A DNA stretch of 64,000 nt from Candidatus Photodesmus blepharonis. Lineage in GTDB: Bacteria; Pseudomonadota; Gammaproteobacteria; Enterobacterales; Vibrionaceae. This document shows, one piece after another, positions 21,003 through 33,841 of this stretch. Each line of letters begins with the position of its first letter. Position 1 is the first letter of the stretch. The stretch is from NCBI RefSeq assembly GCF_000731795.2, contig NZ_JGVK01000001.1, positions 48,243-112,242 on the forward strand, read 5' to 3'. Under the pieces are notes generated by a model, which did not search any database, was not told the origin of the DNA, and was given only the letters and a program-made list of their open reading frames with translations. A program made the translations under genes and the position numbers.

Positions 21003-22724
21003 TCACTGAATTTTTTCTGTGAATTTTTTTACACAAGCTTCGATTTCATAAGAAGTTGGAAGAGAGAGCGCTTCTTGTGCCATGGCTTTAACTTCTAAAA
21101 AATTTGAATTACGGATAATTTTCTTTACTCTTGGAATGGACATACCATTCATTGAAAATTTGTTTAAACCCATTCCTAATAATAAAAGTGTTGCGCGTTC
21201 ATCACCTGCAAGCTCACCACACATTCCTGTCCATTTCCCTTCAGAATGGGAAGCATCAATAATCTGTTTTATTACTCTTAATACGGAGGGTGATAATGGG
21301 TCGTATAAATGAGATATCATTTCATTTCCGCGATCAACTGCCAGTGTATACTGTGTTAAGTCATTAGTACCAATCGAAAAAAAAGATACTTCTTTTGCTA
21401 AATGATGTGCAATAGCGGCGGCAGCTGGAGTTTCAATCATTATGCCAACTTCAATATTTTCGTCGAAAGCGAAATTTTCAATGCGTAGCTCTATCTTATA
21501 CTCCTCGATGGCTTTTTTAAGTTCGCGAATTTCTTCAACTGAGATGATCATAGGGAACATAATACGAATTTTTCCGTGTGCAGATGCACGTAGAATTGCA
21601 CGTAACTGATCACGTAGAATCTCGCGACGGCTTAAACTGATGCGTACTGCACGCCAGCCTAAAAACGGATTCATTTCTTTGGGTATATTTAGATATGGTA
21701 AATTTTTATCACCACCGATGTCCATTGTGCGGATTATTATTGATTCGCCATTCATTGTTTTTATAATTTCTTTATAGCTGCAATATTGTTCTTCTTCAGT
21801 TGGTAGTTTGTCGCGATCCATGAACAAAAATTCAGTGCGATATAAACCAATACCTACACCACCATTTCGTCGAATTCCATCACAATCTTTAACTGTACTT
21901 ATATTGCCACATATGTCTACTTGATAACCATCGATAGTTTGTGCTGGTAATTTTTTTAGTTTAGTCAGTTCATTTTGTTCAGAAATGAAGGTCTTTTTCA
22001 TAACCTTTGCTTTCATCAGTTCACTTTCAGATGGATTTATGATAACTTCGTTGTTCACTGCATCAAGAATTAGCACATCGTTATTTTTGACTTGTCTAGT
22101 GATATTGTTAGCACCGACGATGGCGGGTAATTCCAGAGCTCGAGCTATAATAGAGGTATGTGAAGTACAACCACCTATATCACATATAAAGCCCAACACA
22201 TAATTTAGATTGATTTGTGCGGTTTCAGAAGGTGTTAGGTCATGTGCCACTAAGATGACTTGTTCATCGATATCACCAAGAGCAAGGATTTTGATGCCTA
22301 GTACGTTTTTTATAAAACGTGTTCCGACATCGCGTATATCCGTTGCACGTTCTTTTAAATACTCGTCATCAAAAGATTCTAGAGTACGGGCTTGTTTCTC
22401 GATAACCTGGTGAATAGCGTTATCAGCGTACATTTTATCTTTTGTTATAAGTGTTAGGATGTCTTTTTCAAGTTCTTCATCTTCAAGAAGCATAATGTGA
22501 CTTTCAAAAATTGCTCCTTTTTCTCTGCTAAATTTTTCGAGTGCTTTTTTTTTGATATTTTCTAATTGCAAACAAGACTCACGACGTCCATCAAAGAAAC
22601 GCTGAACTTCAGTTTCAATCTGATCGTCTGAAATAAAATTTGTATTTAGAACAATTTCATCCTTTCGGATAAGTAATGCTTTGCCAAAAGCAATACCAGG
22701 AGATGCTAGGATGCCTGAGATCAT
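21003..22724 (-). CDS. ptsI: PTS enzyme I (phosphoenolpyruvate-protein phosphotransferase)
   Basis: Takes phosphate from PEP and gives it to HPr. The autophosphorylated histidine is His189 in [17 protein letters not shown], identical in number to E. coli. The PEP-binding C-terminal barrel includes [16 protein letters not shown] and the [19 protein letters not shown] signature near 500-520. The 573-residue length is standard. ptsH is 129 bp upstream and crr 108 bp downstream. Confidence 0.98.
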   Translation of the reverse strand: MISGILASPGIAFGKALLIRKDEIVLNTNFISDDQIETEVQRFFDGRRESCLQLENIKKKALEKFSREKGAIFESHIMLLEDEELEKDILTLITKDKMYADNAIHQVIEKQARTLESFDDEYLKERATDIRDVGTRFIKNVLGIKILALGDIDEQVILVAHDLTPSETAQINLNYVLGFICDIGGCTSHTSIIARALELPAIVGANNITRQVKNNDVLILDAVNNEVIINPSESELMKAKVMKKTFISEQNELTKLKKLPAQTIDGYQVDICGNISTVKDCDGIRRNGGVGIGLYRTEFLFMDRDKLPTEEEQYCSYKEIIKTMNGESIIIRTMDIGGDKNLPYLNIPKEMNPFLGWRAVRISLSRREILRDQLRAILRASAHGKIRIMFPMIISVEEIRELKKAIEEYKIELRIENFAFDENIEVGIMIETPAAAAIAHHLAKEVSFFSIGTNDLTQYTLAVDRGNEMISHLYDPLSPSVLRVIKQIIDASHSEGKWTGMCGELAGDERATLLLLGMGLNKFSMNGMSIPRVKKIIRNSNFLEVKAMAQEALSLPTSYEIEACVKKFTEKIQ

Positions 22725-22853
22725 GACCTTACCTTAAAAATTAGTCAACTGCAAGATAGCTTTAATTAAATGTTAATAACAAGATATAGCTTAAATTTTG
22801 ATTTAGTAAAAAGCTTTTTATAACTTTTATACAGAATATTTTTGAACTCAAAA

Positions 22854-23111
22854 TTAATGTAATTTATTCATCAGAGCCACTAAATGCTCCACAGCTTGTT
22901 GAGCTTGCGGGCCTTCAGCTGAAATTGTTATTTCAGTACCTTTTACAAGGCCAAGAGTTTGTAATTTAAACAAGCTTTTTGCACTAGCAATTTTTCCATT
23001 AGAAGTTACGGTGATATCTGCGTCGAATGCCTTTGCTTCTTTAACGAACTGTGCAGCTGGGCGAGTGTGAAGACCGTTCTCTACAGTGATTTCTACTTGT
23101 TTTTCGTACAT
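22854..23111 (-). CDS. ptsH: Phosphocarrier protein HPr
   Basis: The 85-residue general PTS carrier. His15 in [11 protein letters not shown] is the phosphorylation site, and Ser46 ([12 protein letters not shown]) is conserved although HPr kinase is not expected in this group. It is the first gene of the pts operon. In relatives cysK and cysZ lie just upstream, and both are gone here, leaving a large gap to zipA. A complete PTS core suggests carbohydrate uptake remains central to the organism. Confidence 0.98.
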   Translation of the reverse strand: MYEKQVEITVENGLHTRPAAQFVKEAKAFDADITVTSNGKIASAKSLFKLQTLGLVKGTEITISAEGPQAQQAVEHLVALMNKLH

Positions 23112-23927
23112 ATTACACCCCCATGAAGTTATTAGTTTATTAACTGGTTAAGATTAACTACTTAAGCGAGTTTTCGCTAGCAGAACAACGTTGTTTTTTT
23201 TCTTAGAATCAGAACGTCACCCTGGGTTATTTATATATCACAAAATCATCTTCGTTCTTCAATTTCATTCTTTAATTTTGAAGTTTAAAATAAAACAGTA
23301 CTGATATTACCACCAAAGGTGAGGTAAGGATCAACAAAAAAAACGCTAAATAACAATTCTTAATCAGTTTTCGGGTTTAGAGTTACTTGAAAGAATGCGA
23401 TTATATGATTGCACTTTCAATTTAGAAGGTAGTTGTATATACCAGTTTATTCAACGAACAGAATTTTAAATTCTTTGCAGTATGAATTTTCCCAATTTAT
23501 ATCAACTTTGTTCTTAATTTATTCGCAAAATTTTTTATTGGGATTATCGTTTTTTATTTGAAATAGATAGAAAGAGTACTAAAATACGTATATTATGACA
23601 CACTTTTTTATGAAGTAGGTTAGGATAAGGAGTACATTCGGGAGCTTAGGTTGAAAGCTTACAGAAATCAGAAACACTGTAATTAAAACTAGGTTTTGTA
23701 AGTGATAATTTTTTGCTATAATTAAGCCTGTTCGTTGTTTAAATTTTTGTTCCGAGTAATTGAAAATAGGGAGGTTATGAGCAATATCGTTATTATCTAA
23801 TAGTTTTAGTATTAATTGCTCACAGCATGGTAATGAGTTTTGTGATAAGTATCATGGGGCTGTCCGTTTTACTTGTTTTGTAACCCACTTCTGATGAGTT
23901 TTATACCAAGGACTTTAAGAATAAAAT
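23112..23927. other. Gene-poor interval between ptsH and zipA (site of lost cysK/cysZ)
   Basis: An 816 bp stretch with no convincing gene. It must hold the pts promoter on the minus strand and the zipA promoter on the plus strand. Two small readings stand out near the zipA end. One is a seven-codon ORF at 23777-23800 preceded by a strong GGGAGG. The other is an overlapping hydrophobic frame, open from about 23770 to 23883, without a good start in register. They could be a frameshifted small membrane-protein gene or chance. I see no recognisable cysK or cysZ remains. Confidence 0.5.
23694..23722 (+). promoter_or_regulatory. Candidate sigma-70 promoter for zipA-ligA
   Basis: An extended -10 element TGCTATAAT ends at 23722. 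A -35-like TTTGTA lies 16 bases before the TATAAT box. It is the best promoter-like sequence upstream of zipA and would give a leader of about 200 nt. The call rests on consensus matching only. Confidence 0.4.
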
Positions 23928-24758
23928 ATGCAGGAATTGCGGCTTGTACTTATTATTGTTGGTTTGTTAGCTATAATGGCGTTGTTGTTTCACGGTTATT
24001 GGTCGAGCAAACAACAGGAGAAGATTAAGGTTAAATTGAATCCAAAATTGCCTAATCGGCTAGGTGCTAAACGCAATAAACCGCAAAAAAAGTTATCGAA
24101 AACCTTAGTCTTTGACTTAAAAAAATTGCATAAAGAGCGTAAAGAACCAAGTTTTGGTGTGATTGAAAACACAGAGATTACTCCGTTATTAAGAGGTATT
24201 TCTTCAAAGTACTGCTCTACAACAGTGCCAAAAGCATCAGATTTTCAAAAAGAAACCTTGAATGTATCGTCTTACTCATCAAGAATTGATAAAATTTTGC
24301 TACCAAATACTAGTTCAAAGTCTCAGTCAGAGGTCATTGTGTTGAATGTTCATTGTTTAGAAGAGGAGTTGTTCGTTGGCACAACGCTATTTGATAGTTT
24401 GGAAAAGAATGGACTATTTTATGGTGAAATGGGTATTTTCCATTGTTATATGCCTTCATCTGAGATGGGAAAATCGCTGTTTAGCGTTGCTAACATGATG
24501 AAACCAGGTGCTTTTAAGTGTGATGATCTTAGTAATTTTACAACTAGAGGTATCTCCTTATTCATGATATTACCATGTTTCGGTCGGGCAGAAAAAAATT
24601 TTGAACTTATGCTTAAAACTGCTCAAAGAATTGCTAATGATTTGGGTGGTAATGTATTGGATGATACACGTAACCTAATTACTCCCGATCGTCTGCTTGC
24701 TTATCGACGACAAATTCAAGATTTTAAAATACGGTATGAAGTAAAAGTTAATTATTAA
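23928..24758 (+). CDS. zipA: Cell-division protein ZipA
   Basis: A membrane anchor for FtsZ at the Z ring. The N-terminus (MQELRLVLIIVGLLAIMALLFHGYW) is the typical short periplasmic tip plus single membrane helix (about 4-24). A basic region and a shortened linker follow, then the ZipA C-terminal FtsZ-binding domain (about 140-270), with LFDSLEKNGLFYGEMGIFH recognisable. At 276 residues it is shorter than the E. coli protein (328), with the loss in the variable linker. ligA follows 51 bp downstream, the standard pair. Confidence 0.94.
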   Translation: MQELRLVLIIVGLLAIMALLFHGYWSSKQQEKIKVKLNPKLPNRLGAKRNKPQKKLSKTLVFDLKKLHKERKEPSFGVIENTEITPLLRGISSKYCSTTVPKASDFQKETLNVSSYSSRIDKILLPNTSSKSQSEVIVLNVHCLEEELFVGTTLFDSLEKNGLFYGEMGIFHCYMPSSEMGKSLFSVANMMKPGAFKCDDLSNFTTRGISLFMILPCFGRAEKNFELMLKTAQRIANDLGGNVLDDTRNLITPDRLLAYRRQIQDFKIRYEVKVNY

Positions 24759-24806
24759 TTAGGGTCTTAGGCTCTAAACTTACGTTTTTATGTTCATTTA
24801 GAGTAA

Positions 24807-26816
<2,010 letters not shown>

Positions 26817-26840
26817 ATTTTAAGCTAAAGATAAAATGTT

Positions 26841-27161
26841 TCAAATATTCTGTATTGTTTCCTTAATTAAGCGTTGAAGTTCACCTTTGCGAAACATTTC
26901 AAGGATAATATCACAACCACCAATTAACTGGCCCTTAATCCATAATTGAGGAAATGTCGGCCATTGAGCATAAGAAGGCAGCACGGAACGAATATCTGGA
27001 TTCTGTAGGATATCTATATGGGAGAACTGTTCACCACATGCTGTTAACGCTTCAGATGCTTGAGCAGAGAATCCACAGGCAGGGAGTTGTGGTGAGCCTT
27101 TCATATACAGAAGAATTAAATTCTCTGAAATTTGTTTTTTAATTTTATCGATAGTTTCCAT
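26841..27161 (-). CDS. grxD: Monothiol glutaredoxin Grx4
   Basis: A small protein that binds and transfers iron-sulfur clusters with glutathione and BolA-type partners. The signature CGFS active site is present in QLPACGFSAQASEAL (about residues 26-40), followed by WPTFPQLWIKGQLIGGCDI, the glutathione-binding part of the fold. The length of 106 residues is slightly short of the E. coli protein (115). It is divergent from sodB, as in other vibrios. Confidence 0.96.
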   Translation of the reverse strand: METIDKIKKQISENLILLYMKGSPQLPACGFSAQASEALTACGEQFSHIDILQNPDIRSVLPSYAQWPTFPQLWIKGQLIGGCDIILEMFRKGELQRLIKETIQNI

Positions 27162-27410
27162 TTTTTGCCCAGTATGCGTACATTACTTAGTTGTGTTCTT
27201 AATCATTTGGATATTAAAGAAGGTTGATTATTGCATAAATGAGACTTTACGATCAACTCTTGTTTTTTTAGTATGTTAAAATCAAAGTTAGTTTTACTTT
27301 TAATAAAACTCTTTACAAAAAATTGGAAATTTGTTACCATGGAAAGAAGCCAGTCTTTCTGGCGGATTAACAGCATTAAAATAATTCGTAACAAGATGGA
27401 GAATTGGACA

Positions 27411-27995
27411 ATGACATTTGAGTTACCAGCCCTTCCTTACGTAAAAGATGCACTAGAACCATATATTTCAGCTGAGACTTTGGACTTTCATCATGGAAGA
27501 CACCATAATACCTACGTGGTTAAGTTGAATACGCTTATTTCTGGTACTGAGTTCGAAAATAAAACATTAGAGGAAATTATTAAGACTTCTACTGGTTCTA
27601 TATTCAACAATGCGGCACAAATTTGGAATCATACATTTTACTGGCAGTGTTTAGCGCCAAAATCCGGTGGTCAACCTACTGGTTTGGTATTAGATGCCAT
27701 TAATGAGGCATTTGGTTCTTTTAAAATATTCAAAGAAAAATTCACAGACTCTGCAATTAGTAATTTTGGCTCGTCATGGACGTGGTTAATTAAAAAGGCT
27801 AATAGTGCTTTAGAAATTCTTAATACTTCTAATGCGTTGACCCCTTTGACAGAAGAGGGAGTTACCCCGCTCTTAACTGTTGATCTTTGGGAACATGCTT
27901 ATTATATTGATTATCGAAATGTTCGTCCGGATTATATGAATGGCTTCTGGGCTTTAGTCAACTGGAAGTTTGTTGAAAAAAATTTTCTGCAATGA
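27411..27995 (+). CDS. sodB: Iron superoxide dismutase
   Basis: Dismutates superoxide in the cytoplasm. The start is set at the ATG at 27411 (MTFELPALPYVKDAL), which matches the family N-terminus exactly and has GGAGA upstream; an in-frame extension to 27273 is not expected to be translated. Metal ligands are recognisable: His in LDFHHGRHHNTYV, His in QIWNHTFYW, and Asp/His in LLTVDLWEHAYY. The 194-residue length is typical. A strong hairpin terminator follows. Superoxide protection is a common retained function in light-organ symbionts, but the gene is nearly universal here. Confidence 0.97.
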   Translation: MTFELPALPYVKDALEPYISAETLDFHHGRHHNTYVVKLNTLISGTEFENKTLEEIIKTSTGSIFNNAAQIWNHTFYWQCLAPKSGGQPTGLVLDAINEAFGSFKIFKEKFTDSAISNFGSSWTWLIKKANSALEILNTSNALTPLTEEGVTPLLTVDLWEHAYYIDYRNVRPDYMNGFWALVNWKFVEKNFLQ

Positions 27996-28019
27996 GATGT
28001 GTGACGTTTAGTTAAGATC

Positions 28020-28060
28020 AAGGTCTACATGGTTTCCGCCGTGGTAGGCCTTCTTTTTTC
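28020..28060 (+). terminator. Rho-independent terminator after sodB
   Basis: An inverted repeat, AAGGTCTACATGG paired with CCGTGGTAGGCCTT (one G-U pair and a small bulge), encloses a short loop and runs into a T-rich tail (TTCTTTTTT). It begins about 25 bases after the sodB stop and is one of the clearest terminators in the window. Confidence 0.85.
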
Positions 28061-28278
28061 GGTAGTTCTAAGAAAACCTATTGTGTAAGTATTCTCTTAT
28101 CTTTCAGTACAGGTTTGAGTGTTGGCTTTTTTCACTTATTGTTGATGCACTTTGACGACGTGTGATACTTTGTTAAATCGTTGCTTAGGTGTAATATTCA
28201 ATGCTGTTGTTGTTTTTATAATCGAGTTGACTCTTTCGCTAAGGACAGCAAAATAGCTGCCCTTTCTTAAAGTGTCAT

Positions 28279-30786
28279 TTAGCGATCTTGAGGTTTAGCT
28301 ATTGCGGAACCAGATTGGTTTTGTGCTGCTTGGCTTCCTGCACCTTTAGGTTGGTAGCGTTTAGCGCGTAAAGGAGCAGCAACGATTTTAATTTCTTTCA
28401 GTTTCTGAGAACCAGGTGCTTTGGTCATAGGAGATGTTACGTGAGATCTAGTTGGCACTTTAATTTTAGCTTCTTTTTTTACTCTCTTATTTGTTGAAGT
28501 TTCAGTACTTTTTATTCTTTCATCAATAATGGATTGTTCGGCCTTTTTCGATTCATCACTCAGCATCCCTAAATTGCGAGGTGGTGTGATCATTTCATTT
28601 GTCATTGTTTCTGGCACCAAACCACTAGATAAGTGATAAGAAGAACGCTCATCACAATGTTGTTGAGAATTTTTATCTATTTTTTCAGTTTGTATTGTAT
28701 TGTTTTGAACAACACTAGAATTTTTTATTCGGATTTTTTTATTATTTGATTTTCGACGTTGACGACGTTCCTTTGCCTTAGTTATTTTTTCTTCTGACCG
28801 AGATTCTGATTGGTTAATTTTAGTTTCACATTTTAATTCTTTTTGTTCAAGAAAATTATTATTTTTTATATAGTTGTATTTCTTGTAACGTTCCTGCTTG
28901 TATTCTTTTTTATTTTCAATTTCTAAAATTTCTTCGTTGTAATCTAACTTGCGTTTTCGTATATCAACCTTATTTTGAGGACCTTGATCGTTTTTTTCAC
29001 TTTTGATTTTTTCCTCCTGTTTTTTCTTTTTTTTCATTGCTTTAATTTTATTAAATAGGAAATTATCAAGTATTTTTGAGAGAATGTTGAAGGGATTTAG
29101 CTGGCCCTTTTCAGTTTTAATCGCGAAAAAATTTAAGCTTCGAGTTTTTCTTGTTGCGTTTAAGGTTGGTTGAGAAGAGGATAATGAAGGTCTTTTAAGT
29201 GCATTTCCATCAATTCTTATCGGTTTCATTTCAATTTCAGTGATTTCTTTCTGCTCACTTTCCTTTAGGGTCTCAATATTTTTAGGTATTAAGTAGGATA
29301 ATAGATCACCTCCTTCTCCTTCTCTAATACGAACAACCTCAAAGTGAGGTGTCTCCATGTTTGAATTTGGTACTATTGTTATCTTGACTTCTTGAATTTG
29401 CTCTATGTAGTTAATAGAGGAACGCTTTTCGTTTAAAAGATAGGACGCAATGGAAACTGGAACAATAGTCAAGACTTTTTCAGTATTATCTTTCAAAGCT
29501 TCTTCTTCAATTAAACGTAGAACAGATAGCGCTAAAGATTCATTATCACGAACTACACCAGTACCTGTACAACGAGGGCAAATATGATGACTTGCTTCAG
29601 ATAAAGAAGGACTTAAACGTTGACGTGACATCTCTAATAGACCAAATCGAGAAATTCGACTAATTTGTATACGAGCGCGATCTAGACGAACTGCATCACG
29701 TAAACGATTTTCTATTTCACGTTGATGAGTTATGGGTGTCATATCGATGAAGTCAATGACGACTAAACCACCTAGATCTCGTAAACGTAATTGTCTTGCA
29801 ATTTCTTCTACGGCTTCCAGATTAGTATTTAAGGCTGTTTCTTCGATATCGCCACCTTTAGTTGCACGAGCTGAATTAATATCGACAGAAGTCAGTGCTT
29901 CAGTTGGGTCAATTACGATTGATCCACCTGAAGGTAATCGAACTTCACGTTGAAATGCTGATTCGATTTGGCTTTCAATTTGATAATGGCTAAATAAGGG
30001 CACTTCGCCTGCATATTTTTTTATGCGCTTAACAAAATCAGGACGGACAAGACGAATATATTTTAAAGCGCTTTTATAAACAGCATTGTTATCAATTAAA
30101 ATTTCTCCTATATCCCGACGCAAGTAATCTCGAATTGCACGGACGACAACATTACTTTCTTGATGAAGTAAAAAGGGAACAGGATTTGAGTTAAACGCTT
30201 GTTTAATTGCTCCCCAGTGATTTAATAGGACATTTAGATCCCACTCAAGCTCTTCAGCACTTTTTCCTACACCGGCAGTACGAACGATTAATCCCATACC
30301 TTGCGGTAATGCGAGCGTATTAAGTGCGGCCTTAAGTTGTGTCCGTTCATCGCCTTCTATCCGACGTGAAATTCCACCAGCACGAGGATTATTAGGCATC
30401 AGAACTAAATAGCTGCCCGCGAGAGAGACTAAAGTTGTTAAAGCGGCCCCTTTACTGGCGCGTTCTTCTTTTTCTATTTGAACGATTACTTTTTGATTTT
30501 CACTTAATATTTCTTTGATGTTCGGACGACCTTGATACGTATAACCATTTGGAAAGTATTCGCGAGCGATTTCTTTGAGAGGAAGAAAACCATGTCGTTC
30601 TGAACCATAGTCTACAAAGGCAGCTTCTAAGCTAGGTTCAACGCGTGTTATACGTCCTTTATAAATATTGGATTTCTTTGATTCATGGCCCGGGCTCTCA
30701 ATATCTAGATCGAATAGCCTTTGACCATCAACTAAGGCAATACGCAACTCTTCTTTTTGAGTTGCGTTAATTAACATTCTTTTCAT
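28279..30786 (-). CDS. rne: Ribonuclease E
   Basis: The main mRNA-decay and rRNA/tRNA-processing endonuclease. The catalytic half is complete: an S1 domain (about 36-120), the 5'-sensor region, catalytic Asp302 and Asp345 (VDINSARAT and VVIDFIDM), and the zinc-link cysteines C403 and C406 (CPRC). The C-terminal scaffold is reduced and of low complexity, rich in Lys, Glu and Asn, giving 835 residues in total against more than 1,000 in free-living vibrios. The last 45 or so residues ([10 protein letters not shown] to AKPQDR) resemble the conserved tail that docks PNPase. It diverges from rluC across a long leader. Confidence 0.96.
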   Translation of the reverse strand: MKRMLINATQKEELRIALVDGQRLFDLDIESPGHESKKSNIYKGRITRVEPSLEAAFVDYGSERHGFLPLKEIAREYFPNGYTYQGRPNIKEILSENQKVIVQIEKEERASKGAALTTLVSLAGSYLVLMPNNPRAGGISRRIEGDERTQLKAALNTLALPQGMGLIVRTAGVGKSAEELEWDLNVLLNHWGAIKQAFNSNPVPFLLHQESNVVVRAIRDYLRRDIGEILIDNNAVYKSALKYIRLVRPDFVKRIKKYAGEVPLFSHYQIESQIESAFQREVRLPSGGSIVIDPTEALTSVDINSARATKGGDIEETALNTNLEAVEEIARQLRLRDLGGLVVIDFIDMTPITHQREIENRLRDAVRLDRARIQISRISRFGLLEMSRQRLSPSLSEASHHICPRCTGTGVVRDNESLALSVLRLIEEEALKDNTEKVLTIVPVSIASYLLNEKRSSINYIEQIQEVKITIVPNSNMETPHFEVVRIREGEGGDLLSYLIPKNIETLKESEQKEITEIEMKPIRIDGNALKRPSLSSSQPTLNATRKTRSLNFFAIKTEKGQLNPFNILSKILDNFLFNKIKAMKKKKKQEEKIKSEKNDQGPQNKVDIRKRKLDYNEEILEIENKKEYKQERYKKYNYIKNNNFLEQKELKCETKINQSESRSEEKITKAKERRQRRKSNNKKIRIKNSSVVQNNTIQTEKIDKNSQQHCDERSSYHLSSGLVPETMTNEMITPPRNLGMLSDESKKAEQSIIDERIKSTETSTNKRVKKEAKIKVPTRSHVTSPMTKAPGSQKLKEIKIVAAPLRAKRYQPKGAGSQAAQNQSGSAIAKPQDR

Positions 30787-31237
30787 TTACAAAATCTCAT
30801 TATCTTTTTTATTTTAATTACTCTTGTTGTATGTAGTTTGCTAGATTAAATAGCTTAACTTTATAAGTTAGCTGCAAGGATACTTTATCTTTCAATTTTA
30901 CAATCAAAACTATGCTAGCTTGCGATCCGCAGTTTGGCGGAGGAAACTCGGTACGAACATACGATGATTCGGAGAAACAAGACGACTCGGTTCGATTACG
31001 TATCAGGCCATACTAGGGCGCTATAACCTTAAGTATTTGACTCTTTAGTAATAAATGACGGTTTTGAAATTAATCAAAACGCACACCGCAACTTTAAATT
31101 TTAACACTACTTTAAAAATACAGCAATCGACTTTATTGTTAAACAACATAAAAAAGCATATAGCATAATGAGATGAGAGTTGATAAGCTGAGTTTTTAGA
31201 GAATTTTTGTTGGGGTATAAGGATAACAATCCTAGAG
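30787..31237 (-). promoter_or_regulatory. rne leader with candidate rne5-type autoregulatory element
   Basis: The 451 bp between rne and rluC contains no gene. On the rne-sense strand, the part from about 31025 to 30900 is markedly richer in G+C than its surroundings and holds several potential stems, for example AAACT (near 30934) with AGTTT (near 30910) bracketing GCGGATCGCAAGC. E. coli rne has a 361-nt leader whose hairpins let RNase E control its own mRNA, and the arrangement here is comparable. The match is positional and by composition; I could not align it to the known element. Confidence 0.5.
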
Positions 31238-32221
31238 ATGAGCAAAATGAAAAGGAGAGTTCAATTGATCGAAATCAGTAGTAGTGCAGCTGGGCAACGT
31301 ATTGATAATTTTTTATTTAATCGGTTAAAAAAAGTTCCCAAAAGTATGATTTACCGTATCTTGCGAAAAGGACAGGTACGTGTAAATAAGAAACGTATTC
31401 AGGCTAAGTATAAATTGCAATCAAGAGATTTGGTCCGTATTCCACCAGTCACTATACCCATACAGAAAGACACTGCAAGTTCTACGATTAATACTAAACT
31501 GAGAAAAATTTCAGAATTAGAGTGTAATATTGTCTTTGAAGATGAGCATATACTTATTCTTAATAAACCATCAGGTACTGCTGTTCATGGTGGTAGTGGG
31601 CTTGAATTTGGTGTAATTGAAGGTCTTCGAGCATTAAAGTCTAGTATGCGTTTTTTAGAATTGGTACATCGCATTGATAAAGATACATCTGGAATTTTAC
31701 TTATCGCTAAAAAGCGTTCTGCTTTACGTCATTTACAAGCTCAGTTTAGAATGAAAGTAGTTAAAAAGTTTTATGTGGCACTAACAAAAGGAGAGTGGAA
31801 AGAATATGATAAAATAGTGAAAGCTCCCTTGTTAAAAAACGAATTAAGTGGTCTTGTTCGCGTTAGCTTGCAAGGTAAATCGTCAGAAACTCGCTTTAAA
31901 ATTATGGAAAAATTTCCTAATGCAACATTAGTTCAAGTCAATCCAATCACGGGACGTACTCACCAGATTCGTGTCCATAGCCAACATGTTGGACACCCTG
32001 TTGCGTGGGATGAGAGATATGGTTCTAAAAAATTCGATATGTATACAAGACAACTTGGTTTAAATCGTTTGTTCCTTCATGCTTCTAAAATTGAATTCAT
32101 TCACCCATCAAGTAATAAGTTAGTAGAAGTGAGCGCACCTATGGAAGAGAAACTTGAGAAAGTTTTAATAGGTTTGAGAAAATTTAGACTTTTAAATAAA
32201 CCAGGAGGCAGATTAATGTGA
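31238..32221 (+). CDS. rluC: 23S rRNA pseudouridine synthase RluC
   Basis: Makes pseudouridines 955, 2504 and 2580 in 23S rRNA. An S4 RNA-binding domain (about 20-68) is followed by the RluA-type catalytic domain, with the catalytic aspartate Asp147 in HRIDKDTSGILL and the NPITGRTHQIRVH block near 230. The 327 residues match the family. Divergence from rne is the conserved gammaproteobacterial arrangement and supports RluC over RluD. Confidence 0.94.
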   Translation: MSKMKRRVQLIEISSSAAGQRIDNFLFNRLKKVPKSMIYRILRKGQVRVNKKRIQAKYKLQSRDLVRIPPVTIPIQKDTASSTINTKLRKISELECNIVFEDEHILILNKPSGTAVHGGSGLEFGVIEGLRALKSSMRFLELVHRIDKDTSGILLIAKKRSALRHLQAQFRMKVVKKFYVALTKGEWKEYDKIVKAPLLKNELSGLVRVSLQGKSSETRFKIMEKFPNATLVQVNPITGRTHQIRVHSQHVGHPVAWDERYGSKKFDMYTRQLGLNRLFLHASKIEFIHPSSNKLVEVSAPMEEKLEKVLIGLRKFRLLNKPGGRLM

Positions 32222-32407
32222 GTAGTTTGCTAATGGTTTTATTAAAAATTTAAATGCGTAGATTCAATAATCAATTGCTAGTACAGTAGGAGGGATACTG
32301 TTTTGTTTTAGGATGAGGAATAGTATTCCTGGATAACTTTAATGGAATAGACATGATGATTTCGTTTCAAAGTTAGAGTATTGTATCTTTAACTAGTATA
32401 GGAGCGA

Positions 32408-33532
32408 GTGGAGAAATATAAGGTGATAGTAGGCTTGATTGGATGGCGTGGTATGGTTGGTTCAGTATTGATGCAACGTATGTTAGAAGAGGAAGACTTC
32501 GCTCTTATTGAACCAGTTTTCTACAGCACATCGCAAAGTGGTATTTTAGCTCCAAATTTTTGTAAAGATATAGGTGTGTTGCAGGATGCGTTTCACATTG
32601 ATAGTCTCAAGAGGATGGATATAATTATTACTTGCCAAGGCAGTGTTTATACAAAAAGAGTATATCCAATGCTACGTCAAGCAAACTGGAAAGGGTACTG
32701 GATTGATGCCGCATCTACGTTGCGTATGGAAAGAGAGTCAATTATTGTTTTAGATCCTGTTAATTTTACCCAAATTCAACAAGGTATTCATTCGGGAGTT
32801 AATACATTTGTAGGTGCTAACTGCACAGTTAGTTTAATGCTTATGGTTTTAGCTGGCTTATATAAGCAAGATATGATTGAGTGGGTAAGCACGATGACTT
32901 ATCAAGCCGCATCTGGTGCAGGTGCTCAAAATATGCGTGAGCTTATTTCGCAAATGGGTGCTCTCAGTGACTCTGTTAGATCAGAGTTTGTTAACCCTAT
33001 ATTAGATTTTGATAGAAAAGTGACAGATACTGCACGATCATCGTCATTTCCTACTGATCAATTTTGTGTTCCTCTTGCAGGTTCTTTAATTCCATGGATT
33101 GGTAAGAAAAATAAAAATGGTCAAAGTGAAGAAGAGTGGAAGATAGCTTTAGAAGCAAATAAAATTTTAGGGTTACGAGATTCACCTGTGCCAATTGATG
33201 GAACTTGTGTACGTGTCGGAACAATGCGTTGTCACGCTCAGGCATTAACTATTAAGTTAAAACAGGTTCTTCCAATTGATGAAATCAAAGAAATAATCGA
33301 AGAGCATAATGCTTGGGTTAAGGTAGTCCCAAATGACCATGATACTACTATTCGAGAACTCACGCCAGTAAAAGTTACAGGGAGCATGTCATTACCTATA
33401 GGTCGCTTACGAAAGATGTCAATAGGTGAAAATTTTTTGAACGCATTTACTGTCGGTGATCAATTGCTATGGGGTGCTGCTGAAGTGCTCCGTCGTACGT
33501 TAAGAATTATTCTTTCTGAGAGAAAAGATTAA
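32408..33532 (+). CDS. asd: Aspartate-semialdehyde dehydrogenase
   Basis: Reduces aspartyl phosphate to the semialdehyde, the branch point to diaminopimelate (peptidoglycan), lysine, threonine and methionine. It starts with GTG after an AGGAG-type ribosome site. NADP-binding [13 protein letters not shown] is at about 12-24, the catalytic cysteine is Cys139 in [11 protein letters not shown], and the catalytic histidine lies in [17 protein letters not shown]. At 374 residues it is normal for the Gram-negative class. Even a genome that loses amino-acid pathways needs it for cell-wall diaminopimelate. Confidence 0.97.
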   Translation: MEKYKVIVGLIGWRGMVGSVLMQRMLEEEDFALIEPVFYSTSQSGILAPNFCKDIGVLQDAFHIDSLKRMDIIITCQGSVYTKRVYPMLRQANWKGYWIDAASTLRMERESIIVLDPVNFTQIQQGIHSGVNTFVGANCTVSLMLMVLAGLYKQDMIEWVSTMTYQAASGAGAQNMRELISQMGALSDSVRSEFVNPILDFDRKVTDTARSSSFPTDQFCVPLAGSLIPWIGKKNKNGQSEEEWKIALEANKILGLRDSPVPIDGTCVRVGTMRCHAQALTIKLKQVLPIDEIKEIIEEHNAWVKVVPNDHDTTIRELTPVKVTGSMSLPIGRLRKMSIGENFLNAFTVGDQLLWGAAEVLRRTLRIILSERKD

Positions 33533-33841
33533 CTTGAGATTGTTAGCCTAGCTCTATATAACTGCTAGTTCGTGCTGTTAGCATGAGATTCAAATCTAAC
33601 AAATCATGTTGATAGCTGCATCGTGACATACTGAGAGTTTTTATCGTAGAGTTTTAAGTTTATTTTTTTCAGATTTTTATTTTTTTAAAATTATTAATGT
33701 ATCAAATACAAAATATTTTCAGAAGTTTGTTTCGGTTTTCGATACGAGGCTATAATATCTCAATGCGTTCTTCAAAAACCCAAAATCAAAAATTTTTTTA
33801 GATTGTTTAGGTTGCTTTTAGGAAACTTATAGCTTCTATTT
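33533..33841. other. Intergenic stretch between asd and the MazG-like gene
   Basis: About 309 bp between two convergent genes. It is very AT-rich with T-runs, and I find no frame, RNA or convincing hairpin in it. Confidence 0.5.

Noticed and set aside
27273..27410. N-terminal extension of SodB
   Set aside because: 46 extra residues have no counterpart in Fe-SODs, and the ATG at 27411 matches the family start exactly.
30961..31020. GGTTCGATT in the rne-rluC interval resembles a tRNA T-loop
   Set aside because: No acceptor stem, anticodon arm or CCA-proximal pairing can be arranged around it on either strand.
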